Shown here in pieces: positions 8,046 through 16,626 of a stretch of 64,000 bases of DNA (positions are counted from its first letter, which is position 1; each line of letters opens with the position of its first letter). The notes beneath the pieces were generated by a model. That model saw nothing but the letters and a program-made list of their open reading frames with translations, was not told where the DNA came from and did not search any database. The DNA lies in the NCBI GenBank assembly GCA_963783195.1, contig CAWAMV010000004.1, forward strand, positions 1,116,001 through 1,180,000. The letters run 5' to 3'. Source of the stretch: Croceibacterium_B sp963783195 (GTDB lineage: Bacteria > Pseudomonadota > Alphaproteobacteria > Sphingomonadales > Sphingomonadaceae). The translations under genes and the position numbers were made by a program.

Positions 8046-9608
8046 ATGGCAGACATTCCCCTCCCGCCCGGCTTCACGGCCATGAAGATGAACGAGGCGC
8101 GCAAGGCCTTCGAGGCCGCTTTGGGCGCTGACAAGGTCTTCTTCGACGATGTCGACCGCGTCGGATACCAGGACAAGTTCGCGATCGACGAGTCCGCCCA
8201 CCATCCGGCGGGCGCAATCGGGCCGACTTCCGTCGAGGAAGTGCAGGCGGCGATCAGGGTCGCCAACCAGTACCGCGTGCCCCTCTGGCCGATTAGCCGG
8301 GGCAAGAACTTCGGCTACGGCACGGCGGCGCCGGTGCTGGCCGGCTCGGTCGTCATGGACCTGTCGGGCATGAAGAAGATCGAATTCGACCCGCAGAACG
8401 GCGTCGCCACGATAGAGCCCGGCGTCGGGTTCTATGACCTTTACGACTACCTGCAGGCGAACGACCTGCCGTTCTGGCTGTCGGTGCCCGGAAACTCGTG
8501 GGGTTCGGTCATCGGCAACGCGCTCGACCGCGGGGTCGGCTACACGCCATATGGCGAGAACACGAAGTTCATCTGCGGGATGGAAGTCGTGCTTCCGACC
8601 GGCGAGATGGTGCGCACCGGCATGGGCGCGTTCGACGGCGCGCCGACCTGGGGGCTCTACCCCTTCGGCTTCGGCCCGGCGTGGGACCAGATGTTCGTTC
8701 AGTCGAACTTCGGCGTGGTGACCAAGGCCAACATCTGGCTGATGCCGGAGCCCGAGAGCCTGATGGGCATGGACGTCGAGTTCGACAAGCCGGAGGACCT
8801 CAAGGCGATGGTCGACACGATCGGCCCGCTGCGGCGCGAGGGCCTGCTGCGCCAGAGCCCGAGCATCGGCAACTGGCTGCGCGCCGCGGCAGTCCTGACC
8901 ACGCGCGACGAATGGACTGACAAGCCCGGCGCACTGGGCGACGATGTGATCGACGCGATCCGCAAGCGCTTCAACATCGGCTGGTGGGGTGTCTCGCTGC
9001 GATTGTTCGGGCGCGAGGACATGAACAAGGCGGCCTACAAGGTGCTCGAGCGCGAGATCGGCAAGATCAACCCGCTGCTGGTCAAGCCGTCGAGCTGGGT
9101 GAAGGGACAGCCGATCGAGCGCACTGCCGTCACCGGCACGCCGATGACTTTCCCCATGCAGAACATCAACTGGTACGGCGGGCGCGGCGGACACATCGGC
9201 TTCAGCCCGATCCTGCCGCAGGACGGTGACCTCGCGCTGGCGCAGTTCAAGCGGACGTACGCCCGCTACAAGGAATACGGCATGGACTACCAGGGCAGCT
9301 TCGCTTTCGGCGAGCGGCACCTGATCAACGTCAACGCGATGATCATCGACAAGGACGATCCTGCGAAGATGGCCAACGTCGACAGGTTCTTCCGCACTCT
9401 GGTGTCCGACGCCAAGGCCCACGGCTACGGCGAGTACCGCACTCACCTCGATTACATGGACCTCGTCGCGGGCAGCTACGACTGGAATGGCGGGGCGCTG
9501 AGAAACCTCAACGAGAAGGTCAAGAACGCGCTCGATCCCAATGGAATCATTGCCCCTGGCAAGAGCGGCATCTGGCCCAAGGGTCTGGCAGGGGAGCGCA
9601 CGAAATGA
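8046..9608 (+). CDS. FAD-linked 4-cresol dehydrogenase/eugenol hydroxylase-type flavoprotein
   Basis: 520 codons, close to the usual length of PchF and eugenol hydroxylase flavoprotein subunits. The N-terminal FAD domain includes the phosphate-binding stretch WPISRGKNFGYG (about 81-92) and VPGNSWGSVIGNALDRG (about 147-163). The C-terminus has the conserved GIIAPGKSGIWP. Enzymes of this vanillyl-alcohol-oxidase family oxidise the side chain of para-alkylphenols through a quinone methide, adding water. The segment GGHIGFSPI (H383) resembles the position of the covalent-flavin histidine of vanillyl alcohol oxidase, as I recall it. The next gene, overlapping by 4 bases, encodes the expected cytochrome c partner. 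Its substrate is uncertain, but a phenolic is likely. Confidence 0.88.
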   Translation: MADIPLPPGFTAMKMNEARKAFEAALGADKVFFDDVDRVGYQDKFAIDESAHHPAGAIGPTSVEEVQAAIRVANQYRVPLWPISRGKNFGYGTAAPVLAGSVVMDLSGMKKIEFDPQNGVATIEPGVGFYDLYDYLQANDLPFWLSVPGNSWGSVIGNALDRGVGYTPYGENTKFICGMEVVLPTGEMVRTGMGAFDGAPTWGLYPFGFGPAWDQMFVQSNFGVVTKANIWLMPEPESLMGMDVEFDKPEDLKAMVDTIGPLRREGLLRQSPSIGNWLRAAAVLTTRDEWTDKPGALGDDVIDAIRKRFNIGWWGVSLRLFGREDMNKAAYKVLEREIGKINPLLVKPSSWVKGQPIERTAVTGTPMTFPMQNINWYGGRGGHIGFSPILPQDGDLALAQFKRTYARYKEYGMDYQGSFAFGERHLINVNAMIIDKDDPAKMANVDRFFRTLVSDAKAHGYGEYRTHLDYMDLVAGSYDWNGGALRNLNEKVKNALDPNGIIAPGKSGIWPKGLAGERTK

Positions 9609-10042
9609 ACCTCAAGCTTGCTTCAGTCATGCTCGCCGGCGCCGTGACGCTGACCTGCGCGACGCAGGCGTGGCCGCAGGCCGGTGCCGATGCGATCAGC
9701 AGGCCGATCCAGAACGGCGGGCCACCGCCGCCGATGCCCAAGCCGGTGACGCTGTCCTCGCGCCCGAACGCGACCGGGGGCGAGAAGCTCTACGTTGCCA
9801 AGTGTGCCATGTGCCATGCAGTCAACGGCATGGGCTACGGCCTCCTCGCCCGGCGGGTCGAGGAACCGGATCTCGAGAAGCGCGAGAACCTCGCCGCTGC
9901 CTATGTCATCGTTGCCGCGCGCCGCGGGATCGGCAACATGCCGGCCATACCGCGCGGCGAGGTGAGCGACGCCGAACTGCAGCAGATCGCCGACTATCTC
10001 GCGGCCGGGCCGCATGAGAAAGTGTCGGGGGACGGCAAGTGA
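9605..10042 (+). CDS. Cytochrome c subunit of the flavocytochrome
   Basis: 145 codons with a signal peptide (MNLKLASVMLAGAVTLTC, cleaved near QAWPQA) and a single heme-binding motif CAMCH at about residues 62-66. A methionine in the MPAIP stretch is a likely axial ligand. It overlaps the flavoprotein gene as ATGA, which matches the PchC/EhyA arrangement in which the small cytochrome accepts electrons from the flavin and passes them to the periplasmic respiratory chain. The flavoprotein itself has no signal peptide and would have to be carried out with the cytochrome, as is thought for this family, or act at the membrane. Confidence 0.88.
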   Translation: MNLKLASVMLAGAVTLTCATQAWPQAGADAISRPIQNGGPPPPMPKPVTLSSRPNATGGEKLYVAKCAMCHAVNGMGYGLLARRVEEPDLEKRENLAAAYVIVAARRGIGNMPAIPRGEVSDAELQQIADYLAAGPHEKVSGDGK

Positions 10043-10569
10043 TCGCCACCAGTCGCCGCGGAATGCTCGCCGGTGCGCTCGCCGTGCCGACCGTCGCCGG
10101 GATGCCGCAATGGCGCTGGCAGCACGGGGAGCGCGCGATCCTGCTCCACGACGAGGGACTGGCCGCCGGCCGCCGCTTTGCCGCCGCCGGACTGGCACAG
10201 GGTGGGACGGTGCGCGCCATCGAGGGCGACCGCATCCGGTTGGCTCGCGAGGTACTTGCCAGCCGCCCAGCGTTGATTGCCGGGGTCAGCCGTCACGCCG
10301 ACTTCATCTTGATCGAGGACGCCGCCCGGGAGGCCGGATATCGGCCCGCCGCGACGATCTACGGCCGCGCCCGCCAGTGCGCCGGTCACGAGTGCCAGCC
10401 CGGCTGGCAGGGGCTGGGTCGCATGGCGCGCATGGCCGGCGGTCACTGGGTCGAGGCGCTCGCGGACTACGCGATAAGGCGGGGCGGGACCACACAGCCT
10501 GTCCCCGCGCCGGTCGGCGGTCGTCCGGATGCTGGGCTGGTACTGGGCTGGGTGCTGGCGCCGCGCTGA
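10039..10569 (+). CDS. Hypothetical exported protein in the flavocytochrome operon
   Basis: 176 codons from GTG, overlapping the cytochrome stop codon. The N-terminus TSRRGMLAGALAVPTVAG resembles a twin-arginine or Sec signal peptide (RR followed by a hydrophobic stretch). I do not recognise the rest. Motifs that can be seen are ILLHDEGLAAGRRFAAAG and a CAGHECQPGW cysteine pair near residue 117. Its tight coupling to the flavoprotein and cytochrome genes suggests a role in maturation, export or electron transfer of that enzyme. This is inferred from context only. Confidence 0.6.
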   Translation: MIATSRRGMLAGALAVPTVAGMPQWRWQHGERAILLHDEGLAAGRRFAAAGLAQGGTVRAIEGDRIRLAREVLASRPALIAGVSRHADFILIEDAAREAGYRPAATIYGRARQCAGHECQPGWQGLGRMARMAGGHWVEALADYAIRRGGTTQPVPAPVGGRPDAGLVLGWVLAPR

Positions 10570-10570
10570 C

Positions 10571-11068
10571 CTATCGCCGGATGACGAGCGAATCCGGCCG
10601 TTTCCGGGCGACCCACTGCCCGCGGCCGGGGAAGTTTTTTAGCACCTCGCCGTCCCACAGCCGCACGGTGCGGCGCTTGAAGCGCCATTCGCCGTCCTCC
10701 TCCTTCACGGCGTGATCGTCGTACCAGCCGGTGAAGCGCAGCAGGTAAGGGGGCTCGCCCTCACACTCGGTAACGAAGGCGAAGCCGCGCATCGTCACGC
10801 TCCCGTCGGCCTGCGGCATGTACTGCACCTGCGTTACGTGATGCTGGCGGCCGGGGAAGCCTGGAGCGTTGGCGTAGTGCTTCATCAGGCCGCGGATGCC
10901 CTCGTGGCCTTCCCACACGTCGGGATCCTCGAACACTTCCTCGCTCATCACGCAGTCTTCGGTGAAGCAGGCGACCAGCGCATCGGCATCGCCGGTGTCG
11001 AGCGCCCAGGAATAGGCGGCGATCAGGTCCTGCAGGGCGAGGCGATCCTCGATCGAAAGCTTGCTCAC
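10571..11068 (-). CDS. SnoaL-like (NTF2-fold) protein
   Basis: 165 codons if the GTG at 11068 is the start; GGGAGAGA lies 6 bases upstream. An in-frame codon at 11104 would fall on the palindrome and is rejected. The N-terminal pattern LQDLIAAYSWALDTGDADALVACFTEDC and a GWYDDHAV/W-R-F-K-R-R sheet are typical of SnoaL_4 proteins, broken here only by ordinary variation. It is cytoplasmic. Such proteins include hydratases, isomerases and dehydratases, so the reaction is open. It is convergent with the flavocytochrome operon and divergent from the NmrA gene across a shared palindrome. Confidence 0.75.
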   Translation of the reverse strand: MSKLSIEDRLALQDLIAAYSWALDTGDADALVACFTEDCVMSEEVFEDPDVWEGHEGIRGLMKHYANAPGFPGRQHHVTQVQYMPQADGSVTMRGFAFVTECEGEPPYLLRFTGWYDDHAVKEEDGEWRFKRRTVRLWDGEVLKNFPGRGQWVARKRPDSLVIRR

Positions 11069-11097
11069 AATGTCTCTCCCTAGTTGTTGCCTCGACC

Positions 11098-11111
11098 GTA
11101 ACACTCGTTAG
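11098..11111. promoter_or_regulatory. Palindromic operator, site 3
   Basis: GTAAC-actc-GTTAG followed by TATCGC lies between divergent genes starting at 11068 and 11138. It keeps the GTAAC and GTTA arms, the 4-base spacing and the TCGC flank of sites 1 and 2. Its position overlaps the likely core promoter of both genes. Confidence 0.55.
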
Positions 11112-11137
11112 TATCGCCGCCAAGAAGGAGAGGATTC

Positions 11138-12052
11138 TTGGGCAAGGTGATCGTGTCCGGCGCGTCCGGGCAATTCGGCATGGCTGCGGCCGGGATGCTG
11201 TTGGAAAAAATCCCGGCGGAAGACCTCGTGGTGTTCAGCCGCTCCCCACAGAAGCTGGCGGAATTCGCCGAGGCGGGCGCACATGTCCGACAGGGAGACT
11301 TCGACGATCCCGCGAGCCTTGCCGGGGCAATGGAAGGCGGGGAGAAGCTGCTGCTGATTTCAACCGTGCGGGTCGGCAGCCGGGTAGAACAACACACCGC
11401 GGCAGTCGAGGCGGCCAAGGCGGCGGGGGTGCGCCATGTCGTCTACACCTCGCTGCTTGGCGTGCGCAAACCGGGCAATCCATCGGTCGAAGGCTTCGAC
11501 CACATCGCGACCGAAAGGATGATCGAGGCATCCGGTCTCGCCTACACGCACCTGCGCAACAGCCTCTATGCAGAGGCAGTTGCAACCGCGATGGCGATCC
11601 CGGCTCTCCAGTCCGGACACAAGCCGGAGAACGCCGGCGACGGCCGCGTACCGATCGTCAGCCGCGACGATTGCGTGGCGACCGCGGTGGGCGTGCTGAC
11701 GCAGGACGGGCACGAGAACACGGCGGTCGACGTGACCGGGCCTGAGCTGTGGACCCTGCCAGACGCGATGGCACTGGTCGGCGCAATGGCCGGAAAGCCG
11801 ATCCACATCGAGCGCGTCGACGACGAGGGAATGTTCGAATATTTCGATTCGCTGGGCGTGCCGCGCAAGGCTTCCGACGTGATGCCCGACGGGCCCATCC
11901 CCTGGGCGAGCGAGGGCATGGTGACCTTCGGCCAATCGATCCGCGAGGGGTACATGGACATCGAATCGGACGACGTCGAGCGCATCACAGGCCGCAAGCC
12001 GCGCACGCTCAAAAGCGTGATCGAGCAGTACCAGCACCTCTGGCCGCAATGA
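11138..12052 (+). CDS. NmrA/QorB-like NAD(P)-binding oxidoreductase
   Basis: 304 codons from a TTG start (GGAGAGG is 6 bases upstream), read as MGKVIVSGASGQFG. The Rossmann motif GASGQFG at residues 8-14 and the later VVYTSLLG are typical of the atypical SDR group containing NmrA and quinone oxidoreductase 2. Members either reduce quinones or aldehydes with NADPH or act as redox sensors. The gene is followed with a 4-base overlap by a PQQ dehydrogenase, so it is probably expressed with it. The substrate cannot be assigned. Confidence 0.8.
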   Translation: MGKVIVSGASGQFGMAAAGMLLEKIPAEDLVVFSRSPQKLAEFAEAGAHVRQGDFDDPASLAGAMEGGEKLLLISTVRVGSRVEQHTAAVEAAKAAGVRHVVYTSLLGVRKPGNPSVEGFDHIATERMIEASGLAYTHLRNSLYAEAVATAMAIPALQSGHKPENAGDGRVPIVSRDDCVATAVGVLTQDGHENTAVDVTGPELWTLPDAMALVGAMAGKPIHIERVDDEGMFEYFDSLGVPRKASDVMPDGPIPWASEGMVTFGQSIREGYMDIESDDVERITGRKPRTLKSVIEQYQHLWPQ

Positions 12053-14268
12053 AAAGCACGTCGATGAAGCGCTTGATTGCACTGTCCGGCGCGCTGTTTC
12101 TCGCGGCGTGTTCGGCAACGGCCGACGAAGCCCCGCAGATCGACACCTCGACCTATGGCGCGGGCGACGACTGGGACAATCCGGGGGGCGACTGGGCCTC
12201 GAGCCACTTCTCGCGCCTGACCGATATTTCGGCCGACAACGTGGGCCAGCTCGGCCTGGCGTGGGAATACGACCTCGGTACCGACCGGGTGCAGGAATCG
12301 ACCCCGGTGGTGATCGACGGCGTTATGTACGCCAGCGGCAACCTCGGCCGGGTCTATGCGCTCGATGCTGCCACGGGGAAGGAGCTGTGGACCTTCACGC
12401 CCGAGGTCGACATGCAGGCCAACCGCGCCGCGTGCTGCGACCAGGCGAACCGCGGCGTGCAGGTGGCGGGCGGACCAGAGAACCGGAAGGTCTTCGTCGC
12501 CGCGCTCGACGGCTGGCTCTACGCGCTCAACGCGAAGACCGGCGACGTCACGTGGAAAGTCGACACCTTCACCGATCGCACGCGCGGCTACACCATCACC
12601 GGCGCACCGGAGATTGCCGGCAACCTCGTCGTCATCGGCAACGGAGGCGCCGAGTACGACACGCGCGGCTACGTCACCGCCTACGACATTGCGAGCGGCG
12701 AGCAGGCATGGCGCTTCTACACCGTGCCGCGCGATCCCGGGCTGGGCCCGCAGGAAAACCCCGAGCTTGAAGAGGCGATCAAGACCTGGAGCAAGGACAG
12801 CCGCTGGGACATCGGCGGCGGCGGCACGGTGTGGGACGCGATCAACTACGACCCCGAGTTCGACCAGGTGATCATCGGTGTCGGCAACGGCGGGCCCTAC
12901 CCGATGAAGATCCGCAGCCCGGGCGGCGGCGACAATCTCTTCCTCGATAGCCTCGTCGCGCTCGATCGCACGACCGGCATGGTGAAGTGGCACTTCCAGG
13001 AAACACCGCAGGACCAGTGGGACCTCACGGCGACCCAGCCGATGATCCTCGCCCGGCTCAACGACCGGCCGGTCGTGCTGCACACCCCCAAGAACGGCTT
13101 CTTCTTCGTGGTCGACCGCGAAACCGGCAAGCCCATTGCGGCCAACGCCATCGCGCGGACCAATTGGGCGAGCGGATGGGACCTCGAAAACGGCAAGCCC
13201 ATCCTGACGCCGGAGACCTCGGATTACACCAACGGCCCGCAGATCGTCTTCCCGGGCAGCCCCGGCGCGCGCAACTGGTACCCGGCGGCCTACGACCCCG
13301 GTCGCAATCTTTACTTCGCGCAGGTAACCGACATGGGGAACCTGATGTGGCTGCCGCCTGGGCCGGAGCGCCCCGAGCGGATCGAGGGCGGAATGAACGC
13401 GGGCGCCGCGCTGATGTTCACGGCCGATCTGCCGGCACTGGTCGAGACCCTGCCCGAACCACTCAAGGCCCAGGTCAAGGCGCTCCCGGCTTTCAAGTCA
13501 GCCGTCGACATGCCGCAATCGAATGACGTGCGCGCCATCGACCCGATGACCGGCAAGACGAAATGGACAATCGCCGGCGATGGCTACCAGGATCGCCACG
13601 GCGTACTCGCCACGGCCAGTGGCCTCGTGTTCTACGGCGACCTCGCGGGCAAGCTCCACGCGGTTGATTCTGACAACGGCGAGCAGCTGTGGAGCGTCGA
13701 CACCGGCAGCTCGATCATGGCCGCGCCGATGACCTTCCGTGCGGGCGGGGTGCAGTACGTCGCCGTGCAGACCGGCTTCGGCGGCGGCGGCTGGGGCTTC
13801 GTTCCACCCTATTCGGCGGCCTACGAGCGCGGCAACGCCAACCGGTTGCTGGTGTTCAGGGTCGGCGGCGGCAAGGTGCCGTTGCCACCCGCGCTGCCGC
13901 CGCTCGAACCCGCGCCCGCGCCGCCGCCGCAGCTGTCTGGCGCGACCCCGGCGATGATTGCCCAGGGTCAGGCCTTGCTCACCGCGAACTGCGCAATGTG
14001 TCATTCAAACCAGCCGCGCGCCGGCCTGCCGGACCTGCGCCGGATGCCGGGCAACATTCACGATGCCTTCGACCAGATCGTGCTCGAAGGGGCGCTGGTG
14101 GCAAACGGAATGCCCGCGTGGAAGGATCGTCTGACGCCGCAGCAGGTGAAGGCGATCCACGCCTATCTGATCGACGTGCAGGGTAAAGTCCGCGCGGCCG
14201 AACTGCAGTTGCAGAAGCAGGGCAAACCGCTCGATTCGCCGAGCGCCGCAATCCTGAGTAACTTCTGA
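12049..14268 (+). CDS. PQQ-dependent dehydrogenase with C-terminal cytochrome c (quinohemoprotein)
   Basis: 739 codons. The ATG at 12049 overlaps the NmrA stop; another ATG at 12064 is possible. A lipobox LAAC at about residues 18-21 predicts an outer- or inner-membrane-anchored periplasmic lipoprotein. The eight-bladed PQQ propeller shows the vicinal CC disulfide (RAACCD) and the WDLTATQP loop carrying the catalytic aspartate. The residue two after that Asp is Thr, not Asp, which argues for calcium rather than lanthanide. A c-type heme domain follows with CAMCH near residue 650. Such enzymes oxidise primary or secondary alcohols and pass electrons to a terminal oxidase. The aldehyde dehydrogenase downstream could use the product. 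Confidence 0.9.
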   Translation: MKSTSMKRLIALSGALFLAACSATADEAPQIDTSTYGAGDDWDNPGGDWASSHFSRLTDISADNVGQLGLAWEYDLGTDRVQESTPVVIDGVMYASGNLGRVYALDAATGKELWTFTPEVDMQANRAACCDQANRGVQVAGGPENRKVFVAALDGWLYALNAKTGDVTWKVDTFTDRTRGYTITGAPEIAGNLVVIGNGGAEYDTRGYVTAYDIASGEQAWRFYTVPRDPGLGPQENPELEEAIKTWSKDSRWDIGGGGTVWDAINYDPEFDQVIIGVGNGGPYPMKIRSPGGGDNLFLDSLVALDRTTGMVKWHFQETPQDQWDLTATQPMILARLNDRPVVLHTPKNGFFFVVDRETGKPIAANAIARTNWASGWDLENGKPILTPETSDYTNGPQIVFPGSPGARNWYPAAYDPGRNLYFAQVTDMGNLMWLPPGPERPERIEGGMNAGAALMFTADLPALVETLPEPLKAQVKALPAFKSAVDMPQSNDVRAIDPMTGKTKWTIAGDGYQDRHGVLATASGLVFYGDLAGKLHAVDSDNGEQLWSVDTGSSIMAAPMTFRAGGVQYVAVQTGFGGGGWGFVPPYSAAYERGNANRLLVFRVGGGKVPLPPALPPLEPAPAPPPQLSGATPAMIAQGQALLTANCAMCHSNQPRAGLPDLRRMPGNIHDAFDQIVLEGALVANGMPAWKDRLTPQQVKAIHAYLIDVQGKVRAAELQLQKQGKPLDSPSAAILSNF

Positions 14269-14309
14269 CGGAAAGGCCCGAGTCCCCCGCGGGCGATAGG
14301 AGAAACGAA

Positions 14310-15782
14310 ATGACCCCCGAAGGCGTCAACATCAAGCATCCCGACAAGCTGTTCATCGGCGGAGAATGGGTCGCGCCCACGAGTGGCGAGAGCATCGAAA
14401 TCGAAAACCCCGCGAGCGAGGAAATCGTCGCCCGCGTCGCCGCCGCCGGCAACGAGGACATGGATCGCGCCGTGGCCGCCGCCCGCAAGGCGTTCGACGA
14501 AGGCCCCTGGCCGACCACCCCGCCGGCCGAGCGCGGTGCCATGCTGATGAAGCTGGCAGACGCGCTGGAAAAGCGCGTGCCCGAGATTGCCGCCGCCTGG
14601 TGTGCGCAGATCGGCGGGCTGAAGGAACGCTCGGTCATGATGCAGATGGGCTCGGTCATGGGCCTGCGCGGGATTGCCGCGATGGGCGAAAGCTTCGCCT
14701 GGACCGAGACGAAGAAGGGCCAGATGGTCGATACCGCGATCATCGCTCGCGAGCCGGTCGGCGTGGTCGTCGGCATAGCGCCGTGGAACGCGCCGTTCGG
14801 CATCATGCTCAACAAGGTGGGCTATGCGCTGATTTCGGGCTGCACGATCATCATGAAGCCTTCGCCAGAGACCCCTCTGGAAGCCTTCATCATTGCCGAA
14901 GCGGCCGAGGAGATCGGCCTGCCGCCGGGCGTGCTCAATCTGGTCCCGGCGGACCGCGAGGCGTCGGACCATCTGATCCACTCGCACGACATCGACAAGG
15001 TAACGTTCACCGGCTCGTCGGCGGCGGGGATGCACATTGCCAGCGTCTGCGGCGCGAAGATGACACGCGCGACGTTCGAACTCGGCGGCAAGAGCGCGGC
15101 CATCGTGCGCGATGACTTCCCCATCGAGGACGCGGCCAACATCCTGGGCAACACGATTACCATGATGAGCGGCCAGATCTGCGCCATGCTCAGCCGGGCT
15201 ATCGTGACCAAGGACCGGCACGACGAACTGGCCGAGGCGATTGCCAAGGTGATGAAGGGCGTGAAGATCGGCGACCCGTCCGATCCCGAGACCCAGCTCG
15301 GCCCGCTCGCCATGAAGCGCCAGCTCGACCGGGTGGAAATGTACATCGAGGAAGGGCGCAAGTCGGGCGCCGATCTCGTTACCGGCGGCCAGCGCCCCGC
15401 GCACATGAACAAGGGCTACTACATCGAGCCCACCCTGTTCGCCAATGTCGACAACCAGAGCCGCATCGCGCAGGAGGAAATCTTCGGCCCGGTCCTGTGC
15501 CTGATCCCGGCGGAGGACGAGGAAGACGCGATCCGCATCGCCAACGCGAGCAACTTCGGCCTCAACGGCTCGGTCATGACGACCGACGCCCAGGCGGCCT
15601 ATGACATCGCTCGCAAGGTGCGGACAGGCGTCGTCGGACAGAACGGCATGCGGATGGAATTCGGCCAGCCGTTCGGCGGGTTCAAGCAGTCGGGCATCGG
15701 CCGCGAAGGCGGCGAGGAGGGCATCTGGCCCTATCTCGAGACCAAGACGATCCTGCTCGACGCGAAGCCCGAGCTGGTCTGA
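14310..15782 (+). CDS. NAD(P)-dependent aldehyde dehydrogenase
   Basis: 490 codons, full length for the family. The cofactor-binding PWNAPFG (about residue 153), the general-base FELGGKS and the catalytic cysteine in SGQICAM are all present, as is the C-terminal PFGGFKQSGIGRE. It is a soluble cytoplasmic enzyme that oxidises an aldehyde to the acid. It lies 41 bases after the quinohemoprotein gene on the same strand, so it probably takes the aldehyde made by that enzyme or by the cleavage oxygenase. The substrate is inferred to be an aromatic or unsaturated aldehyde. Confidence 0.9.
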   Translation: MTPEGVNIKHPDKLFIGGEWVAPTSGESIEIENPASEEIVARVAAAGNEDMDRAVAAARKAFDEGPWPTTPPAERGAMLMKLADALEKRVPEIAAAWCAQIGGLKERSVMMQMGSVMGLRGIAAMGESFAWTETKKGQMVDTAIIAREPVGVVVGIAPWNAPFGIMLNKVGYALISGCTIIMKPSPETPLEAFIIAEAAEEIGLPPGVLNLVPADREASDHLIHSHDIDKVTFTGSSAAGMHIASVCGAKMTRATFELGGKSAAIVRDDFPIEDAANILGNTITMMSGQICAMLSRAIVTKDRHDELAEAIAKVMKGVKIGDPSDPETQLGPLAMKRQLDRVEMYIEEGRKSGADLVTGGQRPAHMNKGYYIEPTLFANVDNQSRIAQEEIFGPVLCLIPAEDEEDAIRIANASNFGLNGSVMTTDAQAAYDIARKVRTGVVGQNGMRMEFGQPFGGFKQSGIGREGGEEGIWPYLETKTILLDAKPELV

Positions 15783-15786
15783 CCGG

Positions 15787-16593
15787 TCACATTCGCGCCG
15801 CGATCCAGGCGATGAGCGTGGCGGCGGGGACGAAGGCGGCCTGTGCCAGCACCGTCCCCGCCAACCGGCTGAGCGAGATCCACACCACCACCCGGCGGTA
15901 GGCTGCCTCGCCCAGCGTGCCGTCGATCACGTCGTCGGTCAGGACCGAGAGCTGCGGGTCGATGAAGACGAACAGCAGGATCGTGGCAAAGCCGTTGACC
16001 ACTGCCGAAAGCTGCGAGGCCGTTACGCGGAAGTCCGGCCCCAGATAGCCCGCGTAGAGCGAGGCAAAGACGCCGACCGCCAGCAGGCCCTGCGCCAGGG
16101 CATTGGCGACCAGGATGCCCCAGCCGGCTTCTTTCGGCCGTGTCATCTGCGGCAGGCGCGACACGGCGGGCGGGGCGATCGAGTGGCGGATCATCGACAG
16201 GCCGGCGGGCGAAATGCTGCGCAATGCCAGTCGCGCGACCGACGGTTTCTTCTGCATCGCGCCGATGGCACTGGAAAACAGCCGCTGGAAGGTCGGCACC
16301 AGCAGGATGCCCAGGAACACGCCCAAGGTTGCCGAAGCCATGATCCAGCGGAAATCGCCGAGCAGGTGCTCGCCCGCGCCCGCCGCGATGCCGTTCTCGA
16401 CCCGCTTCGCTGCGAGCGGGGCGAGGAAGCTGTTCGACAGGCGCGAGACGAGCACCAGCACGTTGAACAGCGCGAAGCTCATCGCGATGCGCCGGGTCCG
16501 CACCCCGGCAATACGCGCGGCATAGGCCAGCGCCCCGATCAGGTTGATCGCGCCGGTCAGCAGGCAGAGGATGACGAGGGGCCAGTCGATCAC
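15787..16593 (-). CDS. amj: Amj-type lipid II flippase
   Basis: 268 codons with about seven hydrophobic segments. The N-terminal stretch around residues 15-50, including RIAGVRTRRIAMSFALFN and VLVSRLSNS, matches the Amj/YdaH family as I know it. Amj is an alternative to MurJ that translocates the peptidoglycan precursor lipid II across the inner membrane. It is convergent with the aldehyde dehydrogenase (4 bases apart) and is the first gene here not tied to the catabolic cluster. Whether it is a main or accessory flippase cannot be told from this window. Confidence 0.8.
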   Translation of the reverse strand: MIDWPLVILCLLTGAINLIGALAYAARIAGVRTRRIAMSFALFNVLVLVSRLSNSFLAPLAAKRVENGIAAGAGEHLLGDFRWIMASATLGVFLGILLVPTFQRLFSSAIGAMQKKPSVARLALRSISPAGLSMIRHSIAPPAVSRLPQMTRPKEAGWGILVANALAQGLLAVGVFASLYAGYLGPDFRVTASQLSAVVNGFATILLFVFIDPQLSVLTDDVIDGTLGEAAYRRVVVWISLSRLAGTVLAQAAFVPAATLIAWIAARM

Positions 16594-16626
16594 GGCCGAA
16601 ACGCTTTCGAATAGTTGGGCTGGCCG

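Noticed and set aside
11566..13083. A 505-codon minus-strand frame opposite the NmrA and PQQ dehydrogenase genes
   Set aside because: No domain, no start context, and it conflicts with two well-supported genes.
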